A stretch of 64,000 nucleotides of DNA from an uncultured Gemmatimonadales bacterium (lineage in GTDB: Bacteria > Gemmatimonadota > Gemmatimonadetes > JACCXV01 > JAHWKZ01). Positions 57,095 to 64,000 of this stretch are shown here, one piece after another (position 1 is the first letter of the stretch; each line of letters begins with the position of its first letter). The stretch is from assembly GCA_947259315.1 (NCBI GenBank), contig CAMYLR010000023.1, positions 1-64,000 on the forward strand, given 5' to 3'. Under the pieces are notes generated by a model, which saw nothing but the letters and a program-made list of their open reading frames with translations, was not told the origin of the DNA and ran no database searches. Made by a program: the position numbers and the translations under genes.

Positions 57095-58146
57095 CCGCCG
57101 CGGCGCGAAGCCAACACTTCGAGCGCCGCGTCGATCACCGCTGCGGGCTCCGGGTCGGTGAAGGGATCGAGACCGGCCCGGGTCCGCCGCGGCCAATGGC
57201 GAGCCTCGGCGCCAGCGACGGCCACTCCCGGCAGGTGTTCCGCCGGGCCGTGAACAGCGGCGCTCGAGCGTCCAAAGACCGCTACCACGGGTGTTCCGAC
57301 CAACCCCGCGAGGTGCATCGGGCCGGTATCCATCCCGATGAACAAGTCACACCGGGAGAGCAGGTATGTGAGCTCCCGAATCGTCGTCGGCGGGATCAGG
57401 TGCGCGTCGCCGAGTGCGTCGGCGAGCGCCTGGGCCTCTTGTTCTTCCGCTGGGCCCCAGCCGATCAGCAACGTGCCGCCGGAGCGCTGTTTGATTTCGC
57501 GCAGCGCCGCTTCCAGCCGAGCCGGGTCCCACCGCTTGTGGCTGCCACTGACGCTCGACCCGGGATACGCCAACAACCAGGGTCGCGTTCGGTCACGGAT
57601 CGTCTCGAGGAACTCATCAATGCGCGACCTCTCCTCGGAATCAAACTCAGGGCGGGCGGCGACGACATCCGGCACGTCGAGCCACTCCACCAGCGAGCGG
57701 TGTCGAAGATGGCGGTTGACGTCTTTCGCCGCCGGGTAGCGCAGACCGTGATACCAAAGCCAGGCGAGGTTACGCGCGTGACCGGGACCCCAACCGACGC
57801 GCACCCCTCGGCCACCCGCCGCGACCGCCCACACCGCCCCCTTCAACATCCCCTGGAAGTCGAGCACGAGATCGTAACCCCGCGCGCGCATACGCGACCG
57901 TAATTGCCACGGATCACGCGACAGTATCTCTCGCCAGCGTCTGAACGGGACGACAAAGAGCTCGTCGATCTGGGGGTGACCGCGGAGCACATCGGCGGCC
58001 TTCGACTGCACCACCCAGTCGATCTCGGCGTCGGGAAACTTCTGCCGCAGGCCGTTCAGCATCGGCAGCACGCGCGCCACGTCACCGATCGAGCCCAGCC
58101 GGACGATCAGGATGCGGCGCGGATCCGCGGGTAGCGCACGAAGCAT
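57091..58146 (-). CDS. Family 9 glycosyltransferase (heptosyltransferase-like)
   Basis: 351 residues. [20 protein letters not shown] at the N-terminus, [42 protein letters not shown] and the ADP-sugar-binding [24 protein letters not shown] are diagnostic of GT9 (WaaC/WaaF/RfaF). Usually adds heptose to lipid A-Kdo in LPS core assembly; the acceptor here is not determinable. ATG at 58146 precedes the conserved start. Divergent from pdxS by 58 nt. Confidence 0.88.
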
Positions 58147-58204
58147 GGCGGGAAGGTACTTGGCACTCTGAAGGACGTGTATCTTTGTGGCCAGGAGGCA
58201 CTGC

Positions 58205-59095
58205 ATGAACCAGCGCGAAACGGGAACGATCGAGGTCAAACGCGGTCTCGCCCAGATGCTCAAGGGCGGAGTCATCATGGACGTGACCACGGTCGACATG
58301 GCGAAGGTCGCCGAGCAGGCCGGCGCGGTCGCGGTGATGGCGCTCGAGCGTGTCCCGTCGGACATCCGCGCCGGCGGTGGCGTGGCTCGAATGGCCCCAG
58401 TCAGCAAGATCAAGGAGATCGTTGCCGGGGTGTCGATCCCGGTCATGGCCAAGTGCCGCATCGGTCATTTTGTCGAAGCGCAGATCGAGGAAGCGTTGGG
58501 CGTCGACTACCTCGACGAATCCGAGGTGCTAACGCCCGCCGACGAGGCGCACCACATCGACAAGCACGAGTTCACGATCCCGTTCGTGTGTGGGGCGCGC
58601 GACCTGGGTGAGGCGTTGCGCCGGATCGGTGAAGGCGCGGCGATGATCCGCACCAAGGGCGAGCCCGGCACTGGCAACATCGTCGAAGCGGTGCGGCACC
58701 TGCGGATGATCCGGGCGCAGATCAGAGACCTTGCGACGCGTCCGGCCGAGGAGCTGCTGGTAGCCGCCAAGGAACTGCGCGCACCACTCGATCTGGTGGA
58801 GGAGACCGCGCGGACCGAGCGGTTGCCGGTGGTCAACTTCGCCGCCGGCGGGGTCGCCATCCCTGCTGACGCCGCGCTCATGATGCAACTCGGCGCCGAC
58901 GGAGTATTCGTTGGCTCGGGCATCTTCAAGTCCGAGAACCCAGCTGCTTTCGCGCGCGCGATCGTGCTCGCGACCACGCACTACGATGATCCCGACATCC
59001 TGGCCCGCGTCTCCGAAGAGCTGGGCACCGACGCGGCGATGGTGGGGCTCGAGCGACTGACCGAAGAAGAGCTCATGCAGATCCGCTCGACTTGA
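58205..59095 (+). CDS. pdxS: Pyridoxal 5'-phosphate synthase lyase subunit PdxS
   Basis: 296 residues. TIM-barrel that makes PLP from ribose 5-phosphate, glyceraldehyde 3-phosphate and ammonia. [17 protein letters not shown] with the first catalytic Asp, [14 protein letters not shown] with the Schiff-base lysine, [11 protein letters not shown] with the second lysine, and [34 protein letters not shown] about 6 nt before the ATG at 58205. Overlaps pdxT (TTGA). Confidence 0.97.
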   Translation: MNQRETGTIEVKRGLAQMLKGGVIMDVTTVDMAKVAEQAGAVAVMALERVPSDIRAGGGVARMAPVSKIKEIVAGVSIPVMAKCRIGHFVEAQIEEALGVDYLDESEVLTPADEAHHIDKHEFTIPFVCGARDLGEALRRIGEGAAMIRTKGEPGTGNIVEAVRHLRMIRAQIRDLATRPAEELLVAAKELRAPLDLVEETARTERLPVVNFAAGGVAIPADAALMMQLGADGVFVGSGIFKSENPAAFARAIVLATTHYDDPDILARVSEELGTDAAMVGLERLTEEELMQIRST

Positions 59096-59688
59096 GCGCC
59101 CGCCCCACGATCGGCGTGCTCGGCGTGCAGGGCGACGTTTCCGAGCACATGGCGGCGGTCGAGCGAGCCGGTGGTACCGCACGCAAGGTCAAGCGTCCCG
59201 ATGAATTAACTGACGTCGCCGGCCTCATACTCCCTGGCGGCGAGTCGACGACCCACCGTCGATTGCTCGACTACGAAGATCTGCTATCGGCGATCACCGA
59301 TCGTTACCGCGACGGGATGGCGGTCTTTGGCACGTGCGCTGGGGCGATCCTGTTGGCGACCGAGGTTCTCGGCGCGCCGACGCCCCACCTCTCGCTGGTC
59401 GACATCACCGTACGGCGAAACGCGTTCGGCCGTCAGCGCGAATCGTTCGTCACCGATCTCGACGTCGCCGGGTTGGACGGCGGGCCGCTGAGAGCGGTGT
59501 TCATCCGCGCACCGATCATCGAGCGGGTCGGTCCCGGGATCGACGTGCTGGCGACCGTCGATGGCGAGATCGTCCTGGCCGAGAGCGACCGCGCGTTGGT
59601 CGCCGCCTTCCACCCCGAGCTCACCGCCGACGATCGATTGCACAAGCGCTTCCTGGAGAAGACGGCCACGGCCGAGGTGGCACGCTAG
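59092..59688 (+). CDS. pdxT: Pyridoxal 5'-phosphate synthase glutaminase subunit PdxT
   Basis: 198 residues. Class I glutaminase feeding ammonia to Pdx[23 protein letters not shown], the nucleophile motif [10 protein letters not shown], and the His-Glu pair in [11 protein letters not shown] start at 59092 overlapping the pdxS stop. Full length. Confidence 0.96.
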   Translation: MSARPTIGVLGVQGDVSEHMAAVERAGGTARKVKRPDELTDVAGLILPGGESTTHRRLLDYEDLLSAITDRYRDGMAVFGTCAGAILLATEVLGAPTPHLSLVDITVRRNAFGRQRESFVTDLDVAGLDGGPLRAVFIRAPIIERVGPGIDVLATVDGEIVLAESDRALVAAFHPELTADDRLHKRFLEKTATAEVAR

Positions 59689-59705
59689 CGGCTCCGGCTG
59701 AGGGG

Positions 59706-59905
59706 CCACTACCTACCGTCCCAGGGGCTTCTTCCCCACAGACAGCTGACAGTCAGCCGGTTACGATTAGACACGAGTGGGTCGAACCGATTCCGGGCGC
59801 TTGGAACCCTCGTGGTCACCCTGGCGAGACCACACCCCGGCCGGTCTCTCAGCCAATTACGACGCCGCACTCGACACCATGTGCCCCACCGTGGGGATGC
59901 GAATT
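59706..59905. other. Non-coding spacer with two small hairpins before the Icmt-like gene
   Basis: About 200 nt without a supportable gene. Contains GTGGTC/GACCAC (near 59812-59835, 10-nt loop) and CCCCAC/GTGGGG (59884-59896), the latter covering the GGGG that would serve as Shine-Dalgarno for the ATG at 59906. Possible translational control or chance; no riboswitch class is recognised. Confidence 0.35.
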
Positions 59906-60454
59906 ATGCTGACTTACTTGCTCGCTTTGACGCTGCCAGTTGCAGCAACTGCGCTGCTATATGCCCGATACGAGTATCGCAAGCGAGGCAAATTGACGTT
60001 TCTTGGGCTGGCGCTGCTTTGTGCGATGTTATTCGTCCCGAATCTGGTGATTGAATTCGCGACTACGTATGCGATGCCAACCACATTGCTGGACGGCATG
60101 GGTGTCATGGTTGGTATTGTCGGTATCGTCTTGTGCCTGCGTGGCGTCATCGCGTTTCGCTCGCTGCCCAAGGTTCTCTGTTTAGATCCAGGCGAGCTTG
60201 CGGAGGCCGGACCATACCGTTGGAGCAGGAACCCGCAATACGTCGGCTGGTTTCTGTTCCTACTGGGTTTCGCTCTCAATGACTGGTCGATATGGTGTCT
60301 TGGAGCGTTGCTCGTTGTTCTGATCAGCTTGCACTTTCTTGTATTGATAGAAGAAGAGCATCTGCGCCGTATTTTTGGCTCACAATACGTCGAGTTCTGC
60401 CGTCGAACGCCACGCTATCTGGGTTGGGGGCCTTTAAGGTTGACGAGCTCATGA
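59906..60454 (+). CDS. Isoprenylcysteine carboxyl methyltransferase (ICMT)-like membrane protein
   Basis: 182 residues, four to five TM helices. The C-terminal signature RWSRNPQYVGWFLFLLGFAL, then EEEHLRRIFGSQYVEFCRRTPRYL (SAM-binding H/E/R residues), matches the ICMT/PEMT-like family of membrane methyltransferases; bacterial substrates are mostly unknown. The ATG at 59906 has GGGGA about 8 nt upstream; ATGs at 59897 and 59879 are alternatives. Codon use is visibly more AT-rich than in neighbouring genes, hinting at transfer. Confidence 0.75.
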   Translation: MLTYLLALTLPVAATALLYARYEYRKRGKLTFLGLALLCAMLFVPNLVIEFATTYAMPTTLLDGMGVMVGIVGIVLCLRGVIAFRSLPKVLCLDPGELAEAGPYRWSRNPQYVGWFLFLLGFALNDWSIWCLGALLVVLISLHFLVLIEEEHLRRIFGSQYVEFCRRTPRYLGWGPLRLTSS

Positions 60455-60754
60455 ACGTTTTCTTCTATGGTCTTTTCATGGATGAAAACCTGCTCGCCGA
60501 GAAAGGAATTACTGCAAGCAATCCGGTCGTCGGATTCGTCTGTATGCGGACAGTAGTGTCGCGGACTTGTACCAGAATCGGTCACCATCGAATTCGCGGA
60601 CGGAAGTAACGCCGAAGCCAGTTGCTACAACCTACCCGACAACAAGGTCACCGGGACCAATAAGATTTATGCAGATTCGTTACTCAAACTGGCAACCCGA
60701 TTGAATTTGCCTGCGCCGTACCTAGACCAAATCAGGCAGGCGGGACGGCCGTAG
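60451..60754 (+). pseudogene. Gamma-glutamylcyclotransferase-like gene, internally deleted and frameshifted
   Basis: The ATG overlaps the previous TGA (ATGA). The N-terminus MNVFFYGLFMDENLLAEKG and GFV are typical of a small gamma-glutamylcyclotransferase-like family of about 130 residues. The middle, normally DGFxLRIGERATL and following strands, is missing (about 35 residues). The end is readable only in other frames: LYADSSVAD near 60542-60567, then after an apparent 1-nt loss VPESVTIEFADGSNAEASCYN and YLDQIRQAG to the TAG at 60752. As it stands, the gene is non-functional. Confidence 0.8.
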
Positions 60755-60783
60755 CAACAAATTCGAACCCTTCAGCGTTCACC

Positions 60784-60813
60784 CCGCCCCCCCGGGAGCA
60801 AACCGGGGGGCGG
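60784..60813. terminator. GC-rich hairpin between convergent units
   Basis: CCGCCCCCCCGG pairs with CCGGGGGGCGG (one bulged C) around a GAGCAAA loop. It lies 30 nt after the cyclotransferase remnant and 19 nt before the end of the minus-strand esterase-like gene. A short T-rich tract is absent, so efficiency is uncertain. Confidence 0.6.
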
Positions 60814-60831
60814 ATCCTCATCACTCAAGCT

Positions 60832-61878
60832 TCAGCAGACCTCGCCAGCCAGGAACCAGCATCGCGTCTGCGCGCTTGTCTTAAGGAACTCGAGCAGCAT
60901 CGCGCCGACCTTTTGCTCACCTAGTGGCGAGGGATGTGTACCGTCGCCGACAAAGTCGTCGCGCACCCAGATCAAGCCGTCGGAGCGCGGGTTCTCGCCG
61001 TCAGCCCACAGATACGGCCCCCACGCCAACCACGGCGCACCGAAGTCGAGGCTCAGATCGCCAGCCTCGGAATCGATGACCCCGGTTCGCGATTGCATGA
61101 TCTGGGCTTCGATGAGCCACTTGACCGAAAAGCCGGTCTCAAACGCGTACGGCTCGGGGTTGAGCGTGGTGGTGGCGTAGCCAGCGTACGTGCGGCTCGA
61201 GACAAAAACTTGTTGCAGGTTGGGATAGTGAGCCATGAGCGCACGGATGATGTCGCCCAAGCTCGCTTCGAGCTGCAACGCATCCGCATCGGCGGCCGGT
61301 AAAGAAACCGTCGGCCGCGGGTTGGCCTGCTTGATCCACGCGATTTGAACCTGAGCTTCGGTTAGCCCCAATGGCGCCAGCCGCTGATCGCGTACGCGAT
61401 CGTAGACCGGGTCGTCGGGCGAGTCCCACTCGGTGGCGGGGTGGCCGCCGACCGCGCCGTCGACCAACACCAGGTGCTCGTGCTCGACCGTCGGGTCGGC
61501 CATCGCTTGCCCGACAAAGCTCCACGGCGCACAGTCGGTAACGCGTCCCCTGCAAAACTCACGGGTCGTGTTCGACATGCCGACTGACAGCAATGCGTAC
61601 ACGCCATCGGGGTCGGGATCACCATCCTCGCCCAGTGGTTGGATCTGCGCGGCTCGGTTCTTCCCCACCGCGGCGTGGTCGCTCGGTATCGTGTTCGCGC
61701 CACCCGGATAGAGCCCACCGAGAAACCCTTGGTACGTCGCCCCTGTTAGCTCGGTCAGCGGTGCGACAACATCAACGTCGGGTAGATCACCCGGCGACGG
61801 CGCGTCCGACACCTCCGGCGTCGTGACACCGTTGCACGCAAACACCAAGACGATTCCGAAGACCACGAGAACGCGCAT
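60832..61878 (-). CDS. Lipoprotein with SGNH/GDSL-like esterase features
   Basis: 348 residues. Signal peptide with lipobox cysteine (IVLVFAC, near 15). LLSVGMSNTTREF resembles the block I serine region of carbohydrate esterases, LVLVDGAVGGHPATEW a Gly block, VFVSSRTYAGYA an Asn/Ser block, and DDFVGDGTHPSPLGEQKVG matches the DxxH C-terminal dyad. So a secreted acetyl-esterase is plausible; the substrate is unknown. GGAGGTGGG precedes the ATG. Confidence 0.7.
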   Translation of the reverse strand: MRVLVVFGIVLVFACNGVTTPEVSDAPSPGDLPDVDVVAPLTELTGATYQGFLGGLYPGGANTIPSDHAAVGKNRAAQIQPLGEDGDPDPDGVYALLSVGMSNTTREFCRGRVTDCAPWSFVGQAMADPTVEHEHLVLVDGAVGGHPATEWDSPDDPVYDRVRDQRLAPLGLTEAQVQIAWIKQANPRPTVSLPAADADALQLEASLGDIIRALMAHYPNLQQVFVSSRTYAGYATTTLNPEPYAFETGFSVKWLIEAQIMQSRTGVIDSEAGDLSLDFGAPWLAWGPYLWADGENPRSDGLIWVRDDFVGDGTHPSPLGEQKVGAMLLEFLKTSAQTRCWFLAGEVC

Positions 61879-61940
61879 CCCACCTCCGACACGAAGAAGT
61901 CACGTCGCTTGTGGTTGGGACGCGCGCCGGCGGTCCGGCG

Positions 61941-62849
61941 TTAAGCGTCCTCGCGGGTCAGGCTGGCGTGGATCATGGCGCTCCACTGCGGCGCGGTGAT
62001 GAAGACGTCGCCCCATCCGGGGTAGTCGTCGAAAGTCTCCTCGGCCTGGATCTCTTCGAGGCTCTTTCCGGTCTCGATGTGAGCGCGCACGATCGCCGTC
62101 GTCTCGGTCAGCATGGTGTGGAAGCGACGCAAGTCCTCGATGTCTCCGACCGGTCCATGCCCGGGGATGATGCGGACGTTCTCCGGGATCCGATCGAGCA
62201 CCGCGCTCACGTTCCCGGTGAACTGCAGGACGTCGCCACCGCTGCCGAGATCGATAAACGGGAACATGCCGTTGAAGAAGAGATCCCCCATGTGGACGAC
62301 GTTCGACTGCGAGAACCACACCACGATGTCGCCATCGGTGTGACCTCCCGGTAGGTGGATCGCACGGATCTCCTCGCCGTTGAAGTGGATCGACAGCGAG
62401 TCGGTAAACGTCACCACCGGCAACCCCTCGGCGGGCAGCGGGCCGTAGGTCATGCCGAGGACTTCCTGCTGCGTGGAGAGCCGATGACGAACGTTGTGAT
62501 GCGCCACGATCGGCGCCGAACCGCCCCAATCCTGGTTGGCCCCGGTGTGATCCGGATGCCAATGAGTATTGAGCAGAAACTTCACCTTGCCCTCGCCTAG
62601 CTCGCCCAACGCCCCACGTACGCGTTCGGTCAACGGTGCCATCAGGTCATCGACGATCAGCATGCCGTCGTCGCCCACCGACACACCGATGTTTCCACCG
62701 GGACCGAACAACGCGTAGACGTTGCCTGCGACCTCGCGGGTCTCGATCACCGCGCTCGCCATGTCCTGGCCAAGCAAGGTCTGGACTCCAACGAGAGATG
62801 AGAGTACAAGCAGCACCGTTCCAACCGACAAACGCGAAGAACTCATCAT
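61941..62849 (-). CDS. Secreted metallo-beta-lactamase-fold hydrolase
   Basis: 302 residues. Signal peptide LLVLSSLVGVQTLLGQ. MBL motif LLNTHWHPDHTGANQ (HxHxDH), HLPGGHTDGDIVVW, VVHMGDLFF and IPGHGPVGD supply all zinc ligands, of the B1/B2 quinoprotein-relay-like SoxH type. Substrate unknown; resembles hydrolases of Gemmatimonadota and Bacteroidota annotated as cyclase or MBL-fold proteins rather than true beta-lactamases. ATG at 62849 overlaps the SDR stop (ATGA); a second ATG at 62846 follows GGGGAGG. Confidence 0.86.
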   Translation of the reverse strand: MMSSSRLSVGTVLLVLSSLVGVQTLLGQDMASAVIETREVAGNVYALFGPGGNIGVSVGDDGMLIVDDLMAPLTERVRGALGELGEGKVKFLLNTHWHPDHTGANQDWGGSAPIVAHHNVRHRLSTQQEVLGMTYGPLPAEGLPVVTFTDSLSIHFNGEEIRAIHLPGGHTDGDIVVWFSQSNVVHMGDLFFNGMFPFIDLGSGGDVLQFTGNVSAVLDRIPENVRIIPGHGPVGDIEDLRRFHTMLTETTAIVRAHIETGKSLEEIQAEETFDDYPGWGDVFITAPQWSAMIHASLTREDA

Positions 62850-63718
62850 GCCTCCCCTTCAGGTTTGGTCCCAGTTTCGCCCTCGATGCCCATCTGGCGT
62901 CGATAGTACTCGGGGAACCGCAACATCTTGGCGATCAACTTTGGCGACAAGGCGTCCGCCCATGGCACGAGCCGCGCCGCCCGGTACGGATACACCTCGA
63001 ACCGTGGGCGCTCCAAACAATCGACGATCGCGTGCGCGACCTGGTCGGCGGTCTGGCGCGGTCCACTCGGAAGCGCCGAGCCGAGCTTCCTCTCGCGGTC
63101 CGGGCTCTTGCGGATCGACTCGAAAAACTCTGTATCGGTGCCGACGGGATACACGACCGAGACATCGATCCCGACCGTCTCAGCCTCCACGCGAAGTCCA
63201 TCAGCCATCACCGATTGAGCCGCCTTTGTCGCGCTGTACAGCGAGTTGGCCGGCAACCCGTGCTGTGCCAACACCGACGAGACGATGATGATGTGTCCCT
63301 GTCGCTGGACCTCGAACACTGGCCACGCCGCCTGGATCGCCCACACCGTGCCCAACACGTTGACGTCAAAGATCTCGCGTGCCTGCTCGGGAGGTGTGGT
63401 GGCGACCGGCGCAACGATGCCAAAACCGGCGTTGGCGATGATCGCGTCGAGGCTCCCCCAGCGGCGCGTAACCGCGGTCACGAGCCCGGCCACCGCGTCG
63501 CGATCGCGGACATCGCCGACGACCGTCTCGACCTCCCCACCTTGCTCGCGAATCTCTTTGGCGAGCTTCTCGAGCCGCACCTCACGACGAGCGAAGAGCC
63601 CCACCCGCATCCCTCTACGGGCGCACGCCACGGCGGTCGCCGCACCGATGCCGCTCGACGCGCCGGTGATCGCAACTACCCGATCGGCGAGATCTCTGCC
63701 CAAGAGCACCCCACTCAA
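62846..63718 (-). CDS. Short-chain dehydrogenase/reductase
   Basis: 290 residues. NAD(P)-binding TGASSGIG (near 19-26), IIANAGFG, VSSVLAQHG with catalytic Ser and the YxxxK pair in YSATKAA. The C-terminus (MLRFPEYYRRQMG) is unlike classical SDRs and may attach to the membrane. The annotated TTG at 63718 is weak; a TTG at 63703 or GTG at 63709 could be used. Coupled with the following MBL gene. Confidence 0.85.
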   Translation of the reverse strand: MSGVLLGRDLADRVVAITGASSGIGAATAVACARRGMRVGLFARREVRLEKLAKEIREQGGEVETVVGDVRDRDAVAGLVTAVTRRWGSLDAIIANAGFGIVAPVATTPPEQAREIFDVNVLGTVWAIQAAWPVFEVQRQGHIIIVSSVLAQHGLPANSLYSATKAAQSVMADGLRVEAETVGIDVSVVYPVGTDTEFFESIRKSPDRERKLGSALPSGPRQTADQVAHAIVDCLERPRFEVYPYRAARLVPWADALSPKLIAKMLRFPEYYRRQMGIEGETGTKPEGEA

Positions 63719-63874
63719 GGTTTTTCACGCGAAAAAGATGGATCGGAACGTAGCGCCCGGCGGGTCGCCAGGCACCCGTCCGGTTGACGGCTTCGGCCCG
63801 TTCGCGGAGCTTTTGGGGCATCCACATCGCGCATGCCGTGATTTTCTTGATTCCCGACCGTGAGGACGAAACCG

Positions 63875-64000
63875 ATGGCAAATCCCACGATGACCGCCGA
63901 CCCGGCGGCACCGTCGACGCTGGCCGAGCGGCTGGCGGATTTCCAGCCCGAGACGTACTACGATTTCAACGATCCGGATGCCGCGGCGCAGATGCGGGCG
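63875..64000 (+). CDS. N-terminal fragment of an unidentified protein, continuing past the window
   Basis: ATG at 63875 preceded by GAGGA 8 nt upstream; 42 codons run to the edge (LAERLADFQPETYYDFNDPD). It is divergent from the SDR across about 156 nt in which no clear promoter was found. Not recognised from this short part. Confidence 0.6.
   Translation, partial: MANPTMTADPAAPSTLAERLADFQPETYYDFNDPDAAAQMRA

Overview
The window is high-GC, gene-dense DNA (about 59 protein genes plus remnants, almost no spacer) from a diderm bacterium. Lipoprotein signal peptides, an LPS-type family-9 glycosyltransferase, a stand-alone PASTA membrane protein, a bS16 with a long Pro/Ala/Glu tail and many secreted orphan proteins fit an uncultured Gemmatimonadota-like lineage. 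That placement is inference only: no rRNA gene is present, and I saw no tRNA, CRISPR array, insertion sequence or prophage.

Layout. 1-10.4 kb (minus strand): ispE (cut by the window edge), a flippase-like membrane protein, HD and DUF2520 proteins, hflX (broken), an MscS channel, rarA, an arginase-fold protein, a 3-methyladenine glycosylase and cca, mostly joined by 1-4 nt stop/start overlaps. 10.4-13.4 kb (plus): rho (broken) behind a near-consensus promoter, then ruvX-mltG. 13.4-18.2 kb: a Glu/Leu-type dehydrogenase, a DUF3352 lipoprotein, a Kelch lipoprotein and a GIN-domain lipoprotein. 18.3-35.6 kb (minus): a long housekeeping block which, in transcription order, runs DUF2905-queA-beta-CASP hydrolase-tgt-yajC-def-fmt-thiE-thiS-thiG-rsmB-PASTA-rpe-nhaC-ffh-rpsP-rimM-trmD-rplS-rnhB-iscS. 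35.6-40.1 kb: an accessory insert (a hypothetical gene, arsR-acr3, and a cyclase/NTPase/TPR regulator) splitting that block from yebC-ruvC-ruvA-ruvB at 40.2-43.1 kb. 43.2-48.2 kb (plus): a secreted protein, then a tightly coupled trio of a GcvT-like protein and two paralogous FAD oxidoreductases. 48.2-53.6 kb (minus): EF-G paralogue, OPT transporter, thioredoxin-fold/TPR lipoprotein. 53.6-60.8 kb: alpha/beta hydrolase, a repeat-bearing lipoprotein, acs, glycosyltransferase, pdxS-pdxT, an Icmt-like methyltransferase and a gamma-glutamylcyclotransferase remnant. 60.8-64 kb: esterase-like lipoprotein, secreted metallo-beta-lactamase-fold protein, SDR, and the start of one more gene.

Main observations. 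(1) Four genes (hflX, rho, the beta-CASP hydrolase and the cyclotransferase) each lack one internal block of roughly 60-110 bp that carries the family's most conserved motif, in three cases with a frameshift, while their flanks are intact. This looks more like a systematic assembly problem than decay, but it can be tested. (2) Two copies of a ~90-125 bp palindromic element share a core while their outer arms differ but stay self-complementary within each copy. (3) The GcvT-like/FAD/FAD operon looks like an undescribed, split, folate-linked oxidative N-demethylation system. (4) RNase HII has lost the GRG motif, and an arginase-fold protein has lost its metal ligands.
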